Assembly (NCBI RefSeq): GCF_049676595.1
Contig: NZ_CP187259.1
Location: forward strand, 1,736,001 to 1,800,000
DNA from: Methanocella_A sp049676595
GTDB lineage: Archaea; Halobacteriota; Methanocellia; Methanocellales; Methanocellaceae
Reading direction: 5' to 3'
Length of the DNA: 64,000 nt
Shown here: piece by piece, positions 8,243 to 16,562 of the stretch
Layout: every line of letters starts with the position of its first letter
How positions within the stretch are numbered: the stretch's first letter is position 1
Made by a program: the position numbers and the translations under genes
The notes under the pieces: generated by a model
The model's database searches: none
The model's input: the letters and a program-made list of their open reading frames with translations, nothing else
What the model was told of the DNA's origin: nothing

Positions 8243-9475
8243 CTACTGTGTAGCGCTCTCAGATTCGCCGGGAGCGCCCAGTCTTTTACCCATCAGGGCC
8301 ATCGCGCCGGCGCAGCCGGCTGCGACGACTGCGGAGCCTATGTAGGGCAGCGTCATGCTGATCATGTAGGCTGCGCCGCCCACGGAGGGGCCGAGTACTC
8401 TGCCGACGCTGTTGAAGGAGCCGAGCAAGCCCATCATGGCGCCGATCCGGTCGGGCGGGGCCTGCTTGGAGACCAGCGTGTTGACCGCGGGGTTGACTAA
8501 GTTCATTCCTATGCCCATCACGCAGACGGTCAGGACCAGCGAGGCCAGGCCTATAGAGAACGGCATGCAGATCATGCCGGCGGCCACGAGGATGAGCCCG
8601 AAGACCATGGTGTTTTTCTCCCCGTACTTCTGGATGAGCGGTCCTACTGCCAGCTGGCTGACGACGCTCACGATGCCCATGACGGTGAAGATGATGCCCA
8701 TGACGTTGGGCCCGGTCAGCGTCATCGTGGAGTTCAGCACCGGCATGCTCGATGCCTGCTCCGTGAGGCTGAATTTGTCCATGATGAAATAGGCTGCCGT
8801 ACCGTCGAGGCAGGCGCCCGCAAAGCTCACCAGCAGCATGATGAAGAACACTGCTCCGAGGGGAGTCTTAAGCGTGTCCAGCAGAGCCACCTTCGGGCCT
8901 TTGTGGATGTGCTTCCCTTTCTGCAGGGACTCGGGGAGCAGGAAGACGCTCATGACGAGGGTCACCAGTGCAATGCCTGCAGCTGCGAAGAATGGCACGG
9001 TCAGGCCCCAGCTGGCCAGGATGCTCGAGATCGCCGGGCCGACGATGATGCCCAGCCCTGAAGCGGCGCCCATAAAGCCCATCAGCTTGCCCCTTTCTTC
9101 CGGGGAGCTGATGTCGGTCACGTAGGCCAGTACTGCAGGCCATATCCCGGCCGAGAGCAGGCCGCCGATGATCTGGGCGGCAAACAGCATCCACAGCTGG
9201 GTCGAGAAGCCCGTGAGGATGAACGACAGGGCGAACCCGAACAGGCCGATCAGCATGACCGGCTTGCGCCCGATTTTATCCGATAACTTACCCCAGGTGG
9301 GCGCGCAGAGGAACTGCATGGCCGACATGGTCGCCATGAGCAGTCCCAGATCAAGGGCAGAAGCACCCATATCCTTGGTTAAGTACCCGAACACCGGCAC
9401 GATGATGCCGAAGCCCAGGGTGAAGATGAACATTGAAACCAGAAGAACTATTAGTTGTTGAGCTTTGAGCTCCAT
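8243..9475 (-). CDS. MFS transporter
   Basis: About 410 residues with twelve hydrophobic segments. The major-facilitator loop motif between helices 2 and 3 (GKLSDKIGRKPVMLIG) is present. The best start is ATG at 9475, with AGGTGG just upstream; a GTG three codons earlier is possible. The closest general class is drug/proton antiport in the cytoplasmic membrane, but the substrate cannot be read from sequence. A TATA-like CTATATAACC near 9515-9530 (minus strand) fits its promoter. The 250-bp gap upstream (9485-9733) shows no other feature. Confidence 0.88.
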   Translation of the reverse strand: MELKAQQLIVLLVSMFIFTLGFGIIVPVFGYLTKDMGASALDLGLLMATMSAMQFLCAPTWGKLSDKIGRKPVMLIGLFGFALSFILTGFSTQLWMLFAAQIIGGLLSAGIWPAVLAYVTDISSPEERGKLMGFMGAASGLGIIVGPAISSILASWGLTVPFFAAAGIALVTLVMSVFLLPESLQKGKHIHKGPKVALLDTLKTPLGAVFFIMLLVSFAGACLDGTAAYFIMDKFSLTEQASSMPVLNSTMTLTGPNVMGIIFTVMGIVSVVSQLAVGPLIQKYGEKNTMVFGLILVAAGMICMPFSIGLASLVLTVCVMGIGMNLVNPAVNTLVSKQAPPDRIGAMMGLLGSFNSVGRVLGPSVGGAAYMISMTLPYIGSAVVAAGCAGAMALMGKRLGAPGESESATQ

Positions 9476-9733
9476 CTTGACCACCTATAATTGACTCTGA
9501 CAGGTTGCTACGAAATGTATTCCTTCTATATAACCTTGATCAGAGGCCATAGTGTAACTATTCCCCTGATACCAGCTATTTATCGGCCCAAAGCAAACAA
9601 TATAGAATAGCGCTATGGAGCAATACTCCTGCATATCGTCGGTGGTAAGTACGATGCGTGCCTGTCGACCTGCTTTGATAGCGCCTCAGGGGGTAATGAA
9701 GAGATCAAGTGGATACTTCCCGGTTGCGGAGTA

Positions 9734-9997
9734 CTATTTTTCCAGCATTCTGGCCAGGTAATTGTAGAGGAGGGCAAAGACGAACCCGCCGATCAGGCCA
9801 TCGATGAAACCCCATACCCCGCCTATTATGCTTCCTGTCAGATCAGGCTGGTAGCCCAGGTAGAACGAGCCGACCACGTCTACGAATTTTACACCATAGC
9901 CGAACAATGCTGCCGTCAGTCCTGTAACCAGGACTGCCAGGCCCCAGAGGATTCCCGCGGCGAGCCCAAAGGCTGTCGGTTTTAATTTATCAACCAT
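9734..9997 (-). CDS. Small membrane protein, two to three helices
   Basis: 87 residues, mostly hydrophobic, with Gly-rich helices (FGLAAGILWGLAVLVTGL; GSIIGGVWGFIDGLIGGFVF). It resembles small archaeal proteins loosely annotated as holin-like or uncharacterised membrane proteins; I cannot assign a function. ATG at 9997 has AGGTG about 10 bases upstream. It stands alone on the minus strand. Confidence 0.75.
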   Translation of the reverse strand: MVDKLKPTAFGLAAGILWGLAVLVTGLTAALFGYGVKFVDVVGSFYLGYQPDLTGSIIGGVWGFIDGLIGGFVFALLYNYLARMLEK

Positions 9998-10217
9998 CCC
10001 TTACACCTATTTTTTATCAGTATCCGCAGAAATAGATGTATCCTGCTTTTTCGTCATAGTACCACTTTTAAGCGCTATTGCCAGCCGGGTTAGCGGATCC
10101 CTTTTCAATGGATCTCTCTGCAGTAATATCTTCAGCGGCCTCGCCCTATGCCGGCATACTCACAAGAGTAAGCTTCTTAACCGATTAAGGGCATGGTAAA
10201 TACTACAGGTGGTATCA

Positions 10218-10622
10218 ATGCGAAAGTTAATCATTCTCGTCTCGGTAATCGCTCTGGCAGCCATGCTTTCAGGCTGCTGCTCGGTCTGTAATTTCAGCAA
10301 AAGCTTTGACATAGGCATGTCGAAAAATGTGTACACCCTCGGTAGCTACTCCTTCGAGGAAACAGATGTCAGCCTCACTGAGGGAGACGTACTGAATTAT
10401 ACTGTATCTTCAAACGGCCCGGCTGTGGATATCTATATCCTGGACGAGGAGAACTTTGAGCTGCTGAAGGCTAATTCCACCGAGTGGGTGGAGCTTCATT
10501 CTGACTACGCAGACCCTGTGGTATCGGGCCAGTTTATAGCTCCGGAAACCCGCACTTATTACTTTGTAGTCGATAACTACAACGAACAGTCTGCTGTCGT
10601 GAACACAGACCTCAAGTGGTAA
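10218..10622 (+). CDS. Predicted lipoprotein
   Basis: About 134 residues from ATG 10218, preceded by GGTGG at 10208-10212; an in-frame GTG nine bases earlier is less likely because it overlaps that ribosome site. The N-terminus is a lipoprotein signal (basic MRK, hydrophobic stretch, LSGC lipobox), with two extra Cys right after. The mature part is beta-rich (SYSFEETDVSLTEGDVLNYTVSSNG), like a jelly-roll or Ig-like domain that might bind ligand outside the cell. No named family is recognised. Its transcript probably ends at the hairpin 10650-10675. Confidence 0.78.
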   Translation: MRKLIILVSVIALAAMLSGCCSVCNFSKSFDIGMSKNVYTLGSYSFEETDVSLTEGDVLNYTVSSNGPAVDIYILDEENFELLKANSTEWVELHSDYADPVVSGQFIAPETRTYYFVVDNYNEQSAVVNTDLKW

Positions 10623-10649
10623 AACTAGCCTGAGGGTTGCCCGAAGGGG

Positions 10650-10675
10650 CGGTTTACCGCGCTGTCGGTAAACCG
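10650..10675. terminator. Hairpin between convergent genes
   Basis: CGGTTTACCG and CGGTAAACCG form an exact 10-bp stem around CGCTGT. It lies between the lipoprotein gene (+) and the reductase gene (-), with a T-rich run (CTTCTTTTTTAG) following on the plus strand. It can serve both directions. Confidence 0.6.
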
Positions 10676-10701
10676 TCTCGAAGCCCTACTAGCCTTCTTT
10701 T

Positions 10702-11370
10702 TTAGCCCAGCACATTCTTCTTAAACTCGTCCCAGCCGATCCTGTCGATGAAAACGCCCATGCGTTCTCTTTCCTTGGCATTGGTCCGGTAGTACTGGAT
10801 GATCTTCTCGGCCAGGGTCTTCGACTGGTCAATATTGAGGCCGTCGACTAACTCCCTGCCGATTCTGGGTGTCCTGCCTCCGTCGCCTCCGACGATGACT
10901 TTGAAACCTTTGCCCGTGCCCAGGAAGCCCAGGTCTTTCAGCCACGATTCGCCACAGCTGTTAGGGCAGCCGGAAACGCCGATCTTGAACTTTGAGGGAG
11001 TCGTCATCCCGTGGTACGCCGAATCGAGCGCCAGGCCCAGGCCTACGCTGTCCTGTACTCCTCTCTTGCAGAAGGTGGTGCCGGGGCAGACCTTGATGCT
11101 CCTGACACACATGCCTACGGCTGCGCCGGGCTTGATCCCCAGGTCTGCCCAGGCTTTGTCGATGTCCCCTTCTTTGAGCCCGACGATTGCGATGCGCTGG
11201 GCACCTGTGATCTTGATTGCCGCCGCATGGTACTTGTCGGCCACGTCGGCGAGCTTTCGCAATGTATTAGAGTCGCAGATGCCTCCTGCGATGTGGGGTG
11301 CAATTGCATAGGTTTCCTTATCCCGTTGTAAAATTGCAGCCTTCTCAAGTAAGTCCTTTTTCGTGATCAT
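10702..11370 (-). CDS. Stand-alone sirohaem [4Fe-4S] sulfite/nitrite reductase domain protein
   Basis: 222 residues. It carries the cysteine pattern of the coupled sirohaem-[4Fe-4S] centre: Cys95-X5-Cys101 (CPGTTFC) and Cys135-X3-Cys139 (CPNSC). A single short module of this sort matches the small dissimilatory-sulfite-reductase-like proteins of methanogens, about one third the size of assimilatory enzymes. It is presumably cytoplasmic. The electron donor and true substrate (sulfite, nitrite or something else) are unknown. It lies just before a run of sulfur and thiol genes (11.5-16.9 kb), which suggests sulfur metabolism by context only. Confidence 0.85.
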   Translation of the reverse strand: MITKKDLLEKAAILQRDKETYAIAPHIAGGICDSNTLRKLADVADKYHAAAIKITGAQRIAIVGLKEGDIDKAWADLGIKPGAAVGMCVRSIKVCPGTTFCKRGVQDSVGLGLALDSAYHGMTTPSKFKIGVSGCPNSCGESWLKDLGFLGTGKGFKVIVGGDGGRTPRIGRELVDGLNIDQSKTLAEKIIQYYRTNAKERERMGVFIDRIGWDEFKKNVLG

Positions 11371-11476
11371 TATATCAACTCTTGCAAACTGTTGGGTTGC
11401 GATATAGTCGCAAGAATATTATAAATAGCATTTATATAATTCTTTTTACAAAATATTCTGGCGGCCTGAGCCGCCA

Positions 11477-11626
11477 TCAAACGCCGTGGACAACCTTCTC
11501 GCTCACGATATCTCCGTTCTTCAATTCGTATATGTAAGTTCTGTTGGTGTTCACACAGTAGTTCACAGCCACGATCATACCGTCGTCGTCTGTTTTAGTG
11601 CTCTGCGTAGCAAGTGTCTGTTCCAT
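11477..11626 (-). CDS. Small 49-residue protein
   Basis: The frame runs from ATG 11626 to TGA 11477. A near-perfect archaeal ribosome site, GGTGAT, lies four bases before the ATG, which decides this start over an in-frame ATG 18 bases further upstream. The peptide begins MEQTLATQST and contains a beta-like stretch (MIVAVNYCVNTNRTYIYEL) with one Cys. No family is recognised. It sits between the sirohaem reductase gene and the YkgJ-type gene on the same strand. The remaining gap to 11862 shows nothing I can name. Confidence 0.6.
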   Translation of the reverse strand: MEQTLATQSTKTDDDGMIVAVNYCVNTNRTYIYELKNGDIVSEKVVHGV

Positions 11627-11861
11627 CTGTATCACCGTTTCCATTCGGGAAAGTAGACTGTAATATAAAAATCACATTATTTAATGCTGGCCAAGGATCG
11701 GGCAAAAATTTACAGGAAATGATCTGGAAAAGAGCGGAGATTAGGGGGCAGGTATATAAATGCTTGTTAAAAAACCGGTTGTATAAGCCGCTTTTGCTAC
11801 TTAAGTGCTTGTTGTAAGGCTATTGCAGCCGGACCGTCAGATGCCAGCTGCTCGAGAAGCC

Positions 11862-12842
11862 TTATTTATAAGTGTTAGGGTCGATGTACGCTTTTACCGC
11901 GCCAATATCGTCCATGCTTCCGTCCGCAGGATAGAAGCAGAGGCTGACGTGGCCGTCTGTCGAATTGTTGCGGAGGTCCGCATTTGCGGCCGGAAACGCG
12001 AGCATGAGCCCATTATCTCCTTTCGTATTCATGGCCACGGAGATAAATGTGCACTCCGGGTCGGCTACGCTGGGGTTGGTGTTGCTGATCACCGACTCCA
12101 CTTCTCCTTGCAGGCTCAGGTTGTAGATTCTTCTGGCGTCCTCGGGGCTTACCAGGACGTAGATCTTACCTGGTTCCATGGCAACGCCTTCGTGAGCAAC
12201 CAGATATGGTACTTTCTTCCAGTCCGCGATCTGGCACAGCGCCTGCATTTCGAACATCGCCTGCTCGAAGACCAGTCCGCTTTCCTTACTACCGTTAAAC
12301 AGGTAGTCGCTTACGATCGCCCTGAGCTGGTCCCGGTTCAGCGCCTTGAGCAGAGACCTCACAAACTGCATGTCCTTTCGCTCTAAATTAGAGTAGTAGA
12401 TGATTTCCATCGAGTCGTAGATGACCGAGGTGATCATAGCCTCCCGGTCTACTGCCAGGCGCAAATTATCGGGCAGCGTCAGCATTTTGCAGGATAGTAC
12501 GCCTTCGCTGTGGGCGTGCTTTTTAATAAAAGCCTTGATCTCGCCCGCGGTCTGGCCGGGCTTCAGCACGGGGAACAGCTTGCACATGAGGGGCTTGATC
12601 TCGTGAATACTGCAGCCGTCCTTAAAAAAGGGGCATACATCGCCCGATATCTGGAGGTACAGCCGGGGCGTCTTACTGGTACCTGTGGTCGCAAACACGA
12701 CGCCGTGTTTTTCCATGAACTGCGGCACCGGTATCTTAAAATGATCGGCCATGCGAAACACGTCTTCTGTGTTCAGCAAGATCAAACGCTGCGAGCAGCA
12801 CCGCCCGCACATGGCACACTCGAATGGCGCTTCTTCAGTCAT
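11862..12842 (-). CDS. YkgJ-type cysteine-cluster (Fe-S) protein
   Basis: About 326 residues. The N-terminus shows CAMCGRCC followed later by CPFFKDGCSIHEIKPLMCKLFPV, the cysteine pattern of the YkgJ family (putative zinc or iron-sulfur cluster proteins). The remaining 230 residues are not recognised. The start is uncertain: ATG 12842 is four residues before the conserved region, and in-frame ATG 12854 and TTG 12863 are alternatives. A TATA-like GATATAA at 12880-12886 would put the transcript start close to these. It follows the glutaredoxin gene on the same strand and may share its regulation, although the TATA suggests its own promoter. Confidence 0.8.
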   Translation of the reverse strand: MTEEAPFECAMCGRCCSQRLILLNTEDVFRMADHFKIPVPQFMEKHGVVFATTGTSKTPRLYLQISGDVCPFFKDGCSIHEIKPLMCKLFPVLKPGQTAGEIKAFIKKHAHSEGVLSCKMLTLPDNLRLAVDREAMITSVIYDSMEIIYYSNLERKDMQFVRSLLKALNRDQLRAIVSDYLFNGSKESGLVFEQAMFEMQALCQIADWKKVPYLVAHEGVAMEPGKIYVLVSPEDARRIYNLSLQGEVESVISNTNPSVADPECTFISVAMNTKGDNGLMLAFPAANADLRNNSTDGHVSLCFYPADGSMDDIGAVKAYIDPNTYK

Positions 12843-12912
12843 GGTCAATACCATCGCAGGCAATGGCTATGTCCTGCCCGGGATATAACCTTTCCCGCCG
12901 CCGGGCCGCAGG

Positions 12913-13155
12913 TTACTGGTTTTCTGCCAGAAACTTGTCTACTTCCACGGGGTCGAAGCCAACGAGCTTCTTCTCTCCCGCTACCAGGAGCGGAGTAACC
13001 CTGACTTTGTAAACCTTGGTCAGCTCGTTAAAAGCGTCTTTGCTGGCCGTGATGTCCATGTCTTCGAACTCCACGCCTTTGTTCTTCAGGTATTCTTTTA
13101 GGTCGTTGCATGCCGGGCACGTCGGCTGTGAAAAAACCCTCACCTTTGCAGCCAT
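12913..13155 (-). CDS. Glutaredoxin/thioredoxin-like protein
   Basis: 80 residues, glutaredoxin-sized. The redox motif CPAC is at Cys13-Cys16 and a cis-Pro (VTPLL) follows at the usual place. It should carry out thiol-disulfide exchange in the cytoplasm; methanogens use coenzyme M and B or thioredoxin reductase rather than glutathione, so the partner is open. It lies 28 bp after the HTH-PAS-GAF regulator on the same strand, probably one operon, so it would be under the operator at 14806. Confidence 0.9.
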   Translation of the reverse strand: MAAKVRVFSQPTCPACNDLKEYLKNKGVEFEDMDITASKDAFNELTKVYKVRVTPLLVAGEKKLVGFDPVEVDKFLAENQ

Positions 13156-13183
13156 TGTAGATCACTCCAGACGGTTGTTCCTG

Positions 13184-14788
13184 TTAGGTTAAATCCTTAT
13201 TGGCCTGCTCTTCCAGCGCTGTCGCCAGCCGGGTGCGCTCCAGCGCCAGGCCAAGCTGCAGACCTATCGAGGCGATGTTGTCGAGGCTCATGCGGGAATA
13301 CGGCTTGTAAGATCGGCTTCCCATGTTCAGCAGCCCGACGATCTCGTCTCCGGCGACGATCGGAAGGACCAGGATAGTGGATACTCCGTTTGCCGTTATT
13401 TCGGCATCCAGCTCTGCATATTCCGGGGTATCGCGGGTGATGTGGATGACTCTCCTCTCCTGCAGGGCACGATCGAACAGGGCTTTGAACTTTCCGGAAA
13501 GGCACATGCTATAAAGGCTCTCGGGCATGTTCTTATGCACTTTCATCGCCATCTCGTTCCCGCATTCTTTCAGGTAGACACAGCCCATGTCGAAGCCAAG
13601 GGTTGCCATAGTAGAGGCGATAGATCTCTCCAGCATCCCGGCTTCGTCCCGGGTTTCGTTCAGCACCGCGGATACCCGGTTAACTGCCAGCAGTGTATTC
13701 ACGTATTCAGCTTTCTCCCGGTCCAGCCGCAGGCTTTTTAAGGCCCCGGCTATCTCGTCGGCCACGATCTCCAGGTTTTCTACGTCGGTCGTGCAGGCGG
13801 GGGCCGTCAGTGTAAGGACGAGGGCGCCTACGGGCTTTTCCTCCCCGATGATCGGCACGGCAAGCAGGTAGTCAGTATTCTTACCCCCGCCTGCCGGGGC
13901 TGATATGGATTCCAGGCTCCGGGCAGTCTGATCGGCAAGGGACCAGCATGAGTCTAAGGTTTCGGCGGATATGTTCTGCGACTTATGGGCAATGCGGCTG
14001 CCATCAAGGTAGACCACAGCGTGGGTGTAGTGTAACAGCCGCTCCCGAATGCCCTTCAGCGTACCTTTCAGCAGCTGCTGCTCATCTCTGGCTTCGCCCG
14101 CAGTACGGATGATATAGAGCAGGCTTTCCAGGTCTCTCCGTGACCTCTTCAGGTCAGTCAGGTCTTCGCCGATAACTATTGCGGCTATGCCTCTCATGTC
14201 CGCCGATGCCGGCGAGAGCGAAAGCTTGTAGGCTCGGAAAATGCCGGTACTCTCTCCCAGGTTGAGCTCCAGCGACACGGTGTCTCCGGCACAAGCGGCC
14301 AGTACTGCTTTTCTCATCTCGGTCACATCGGGCCGGCTAAGCAGGCGCCCGAAATCCGCCGCACCAGAGAACCTCTGCTGGAAAGTATTGTTGGAGAAGA
14401 TGATGTTCAGTTCTTCGTCTATTGCAGCTACCAGAGTGTCAGGCTGATCGATTACTCTGCCCAGCTCTCTCTCCCTAACTTTTACACCGTATAGCTCTCT
14501 GGCTGCCGAAAGCAGCCGGGCTTGCTCCTGCCCGGGGCTGGCCGCTGGCTGGCTTTTAGAGACGATGCCCGGTAGCGGAGCCTGCTTAACCATCCAGAGC
14601 TTGTTTCTGCCGATGATCCTGAAGTCGAGGATGCCTTTTGCGTGCAGCGCTTCGAGGTACTTCAAGACGGTTGCCCGGCTCTTGCCTGTCCCTGTCGATA
14701 TCTTGTCCAGCATGGACTCTTCGGGCGGGTGCGACTGGACGTACGAGACGATCAGGTGTTCAGTATCTGAGAGGGCGAGAGATTCCAT
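13184..14788 (-). CDS. Winged-helix regulator with PAS and two GAF domains
   Basis: 534 residues. The N-terminus (about 1-68) is a winged helix-turn-helix (SRATVLKYLEALHAKGILDFRIIG is the recognition helix and wing). A PAS domain follows (about 105-215, ending in a DLTDLKRSRRDLE linker coil) and then two GAF domains (about 225-350 and 370-525). There is no histidine kinase domain, so this is a one-component regulator that senses a small molecule or redox state. Its gene diverges from the DUF169/TusA-DsrE operon. A 15-bp palindrome lies 18 bp upstream of its start and two more lie by the opposing promoter, so it probably represses or controls both arms. Confidence 0.85.
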   Translation of the reverse strand: MESLALSDTEHLIVSYVQSHPPEESMLDKISTGTGKSRATVLKYLEALHAKGILDFRIIGRNKLWMVKQAPLPGIVSKSQPAASPGQEQARLLSAARELYGVKVRERELGRVIDQPDTLVAAIDEELNIIFSNNTFQQRFSGAADFGRLLSRPDVTEMRKAVLAACAGDTVSLELNLGESTGIFRAYKLSLSPASADMRGIAAIVIGEDLTDLKRSRRDLESLLYIIRTAGEARDEQQLLKGTLKGIRERLLHYTHAVVYLDGSRIAHKSQNISAETLDSCWSLADQTARSLESISAPAGGGKNTDYLLAVPIIGEEKPVGALVLTLTAPACTTDVENLEIVADEIAGALKSLRLDREKAEYVNTLLAVNRVSAVLNETRDEAGMLERSIASTMATLGFDMGCVYLKECGNEMAMKVHKNMPESLYSMCLSGKFKALFDRALQERRVIHITRDTPEYAELDAEITANGVSTILVLPIVAGDEIVGLLNMGSRSYKPYSRMSLDNIASIGLQLGLALERTRLATALEEQANKDLT

Positions 14789-14805
14789 AGTGCATCACGA
14801 ATTAT

Positions 14806-14820
14806 ACTATATAGTATAGT
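14806..14820. promoter_or_regulatory. Operator palindrome, site 1
   Basis: ACTATATAGTATAGT has 7-bp arms around one base with one change from the perfect form seen in site 2. It sits just upstream of the regulator start. A TATA-like GATATATACATATG (minus strand, about 14841-14855) would put the transcript start on this site, so binding should block the regulator gene. Confidence 0.7.
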
Positions 14821-14911
14821 TCCACAGGATTATCAGCTGCCATATGTATATATCTTTTACTGAACGTGCCCACAGTGCGGGGTGTATGGCGATGACTACA
14901 GTAATGAAAAG

Positions 14912-14920
14912 CTATTTATA
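14912..14920 (+). promoter_or_regulatory. Probable TATA box of the sulfur operon
   Basis: CTATTTATA lies on the plus strand about 100 bp before the DUF169 gene. It would place the transcript start near 14945, inside the operator pair. Confidence 0.45.
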
Positions 14921-14931
14921 CGTACGGTTAT

Positions 14932-14946
14932 ACTATACAGTATAGT
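14932..14946. promoter_or_regulatory. Operator palindrome, site 2
   Basis: ACTATACAGTATAGT is a perfect palindrome (ACTATAC, A, GTATAGT). It matches site 1 in 14 of 15 positions and overlaps the predicted transcript start of the plus-strand operon. Confidence 0.72.
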
Positions 14947-14949
14947 TAA

Positions 14950-14964
14950 ACCATACAGTATAAT
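14950..14964. promoter_or_regulatory. Operator palindrome, site 3
   Basis: ACCATACAGTATAAT matches site 2 in 13 of 15 positions. The centres of sites 2 and 3 are 18 bp apart, close to two helical turns, which would suit cooperative binding. Confidence 0.65.
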
Positions 14965-15018
14965 GTGTGGTGCCAGGTCCGGGAAATTGTGCGGACCGGC
15001 TCTCGAAGGTGACCGATT

Positions 15019-15711
15019 ATGTCGACGATTACATCGTATAAATCTGCAGGCAAGGAACTGATTGAGCTGCTCGGCCTGAAGGGCAGCCCCGTAGCGGTTA
15101 AGCTCGCGAAGACAGCGGCCGATGTGCCGGCCGGCATCCCGAAGGTGGCCGAGAAGACTCGCCACTGCCAGTTTGTGCAGAATGCCCGGCTGAAGGGCAC
15201 GAAAGGCTTTGCCACCCACGAAGAGCACCTGTGCAAGGGCGGCGCCGGAGTCATGGGTGTGGAACCGCTGCCCGAAGCAGTGGCAACCGGCAGCATGTAC
15301 CACAAGCTGGGCAACTTCAAGACTGCAGAGGGTGCACTCGAGACCGTGACTGCCATGCCGAAGAACACCGAAAGCTACTACGCAACGGTGTATGCGCCGC
15401 TGGAGGCCGCACAGTTCGAACCCGATTCTGTGATAGTCATCGCGACGCCCAGGCAGGCGCTGCGGATCTCACAGGCTTACCTGCACGCCTCTGGGGGGCG
15501 CATCTCCGGCGACTTCTCGGGCATCCAGTCGATCTGCGCAGACGCCGTCGTCGCTGTCATGCAGCGCGGTGTCCTCAACATGACGCTGGGCTGCAATGGC
15601 TCCCGGAAGAACTCGGGTATTGCGGACGACGAAGTTATCATCGGCCTGCCCCCGAAGGCTCTGCCGGGCATTGTCGAGGCGCTGAAGACCTTCAAAGAGA
15701 AGTGGGGATAA
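15019..15711 (+). CDS. DUF169 family protein
   Basis: 230 residues matching DUF169 proteins, which are common in methanogens and anaerobes and lack a firmly assigned reaction. Conserved-looking Cys occur in RHCQF, HLCKGG, SICAD and LGCNGSRK, so metal or cofactor binding is possible. ATG 15019 is preceded by AGGTGA. It is first in a three-gene operon: the next gene starts one base after its stop. The neighbouring TusA-DsrE protein suggests a role in sulfur transfer or redox, by context only. Confidence 0.85.
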   Translation: MSTITSYKSAGKELIELLGLKGSPVAVKLAKTAADVPAGIPKVAEKTRHCQFVQNARLKGTKGFATHEEHLCKGGAGVMGVEPLPEAVATGSMYHKLGNFKTAEGALETVTAMPKNTESYYATVYAPLEAAQFEPDSVIVIATPRQALRISQAYLHASGGRISGDFSGIQSICADAVVAVMQRGVLNMTLGCNGSRKNSGIADDEVIIGLPPKALPGIVEALKTFKEKWG

Positions 15712-15712
15712 G

Positions 15713-16552
15713 ATGGCCCGGACAATCAGCCTGCTGGGCATTAAAGCACCGAATGCCGCGATCACCATTGAAAACGTGATCCGTGGCACCGAAGATCGAA
15801 CCGAAACTCTGGCGTTCGCCGTTAGTCCGGGTGCAGAGGCCGGTATCGACAAAGTGGCCAAAAAGCATGGCTATACTATCGAAACCAGCCAGGCTGGTAA
15901 AGCTATAGCTGTTAGACTAGTTCCCGAAGGGAAGAAGCTGGAAGAGATCGACGTAACCGGGGATACCTGTCCCGGACCGGCCATCACGGTCGGCAACTAC
16001 CTGGGGAAAATGACGGTCGGCGACCGCGTGAAAGTGAAGAGCGGCTGCGCAGATGCCATCGAGGACATCGCCATGGCAGTCAGAGCGACCGGCTCGAAAG
16101 TCGTGGAGAAAGGCGGCGAGGGTGACAAGCATTACCTGATAGCAGAGAAAGCGCTCAAAGTGGCAGCCCCTGCCGGAGCCCCGGTTGAAAAAGACAAGCT
16201 CCTGATCGTGCAGAGCAACGGCATCGGAAACGCCGAAAAGGCTTATGCCACCTTCATCTTCTCCAGGGTAGCGCTCAGCATGGGCAAGAAAGTGACGATC
16301 TTCATGCTCATGGACGGGGCCAGCATCGGCCGAAAAGGCACGGCGGCCGGAGTCAAGCACCCGGCTTTCGAACGTCTCGACAAGATGATGGAAGAGGTAA
16401 TCAAGGCCGGGGCGAAGGTCTACGTCTGCGAGCTTAGCGCCCAGTTCCGTGGTATCAAGCAGAAGGACCTGGTTGAGGGCGTAAAGCTGGCAGGCGCGGC
16501 TACCTACCTTGAGCTGTTGAGCGACCCGTCCTACACGATTGCGAACTTCTGA
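15713..16552 (+). CDS. Fusion of two TusA-like domains and a DsrE-like domain
   Basis: 279 residues. Residues about 78-150 are a TusA (SirA/YeeD) sulfur-carrier domain with the active DTCPGPAI motif (Cys86). Residues about 160-279 are a DsrE/F-type domain with a candidate sulfur-accepting Cys239 (VYVCELSAQFRGI). Residues 1-75 follow the same hydrophobic pattern as TusA, but the CPxP position reads APNA, so it looks like a cysteine-less duplicate. Such proteins hand persulfide sulfur from protein to protein in the cytoplasm; here donor and acceptor are in one chain. It is second in the operon behind the operator pair. The exact target is unknown. Confidence 0.85.
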   Translation: MARTISLLGIKAPNAAITIENVIRGTEDRTETLAFAVSPGAEAGIDKVAKKHGYTIETSQAGKAIAVRLVPEGKKLEEIDVTGDTCPGPAITVGNYLGKMTVGDRVKVKSGCADAIEDIAMAVRATGSKVVEKGGEGDKHYLIAEKALKVAAPAGAPVEKDKLLIVQSNGIGNAEKAYATFIFSRVALSMGKKVTIFMLMDGASIGRKGTAAGVKHPAFERLDKMMEEVIKAGAKVYVCELSAQFRGIKQKDLVEGVKLAGAATYLELLSDPSYTIANF

Positions 16553-16562
16553 GGTGGACTAA

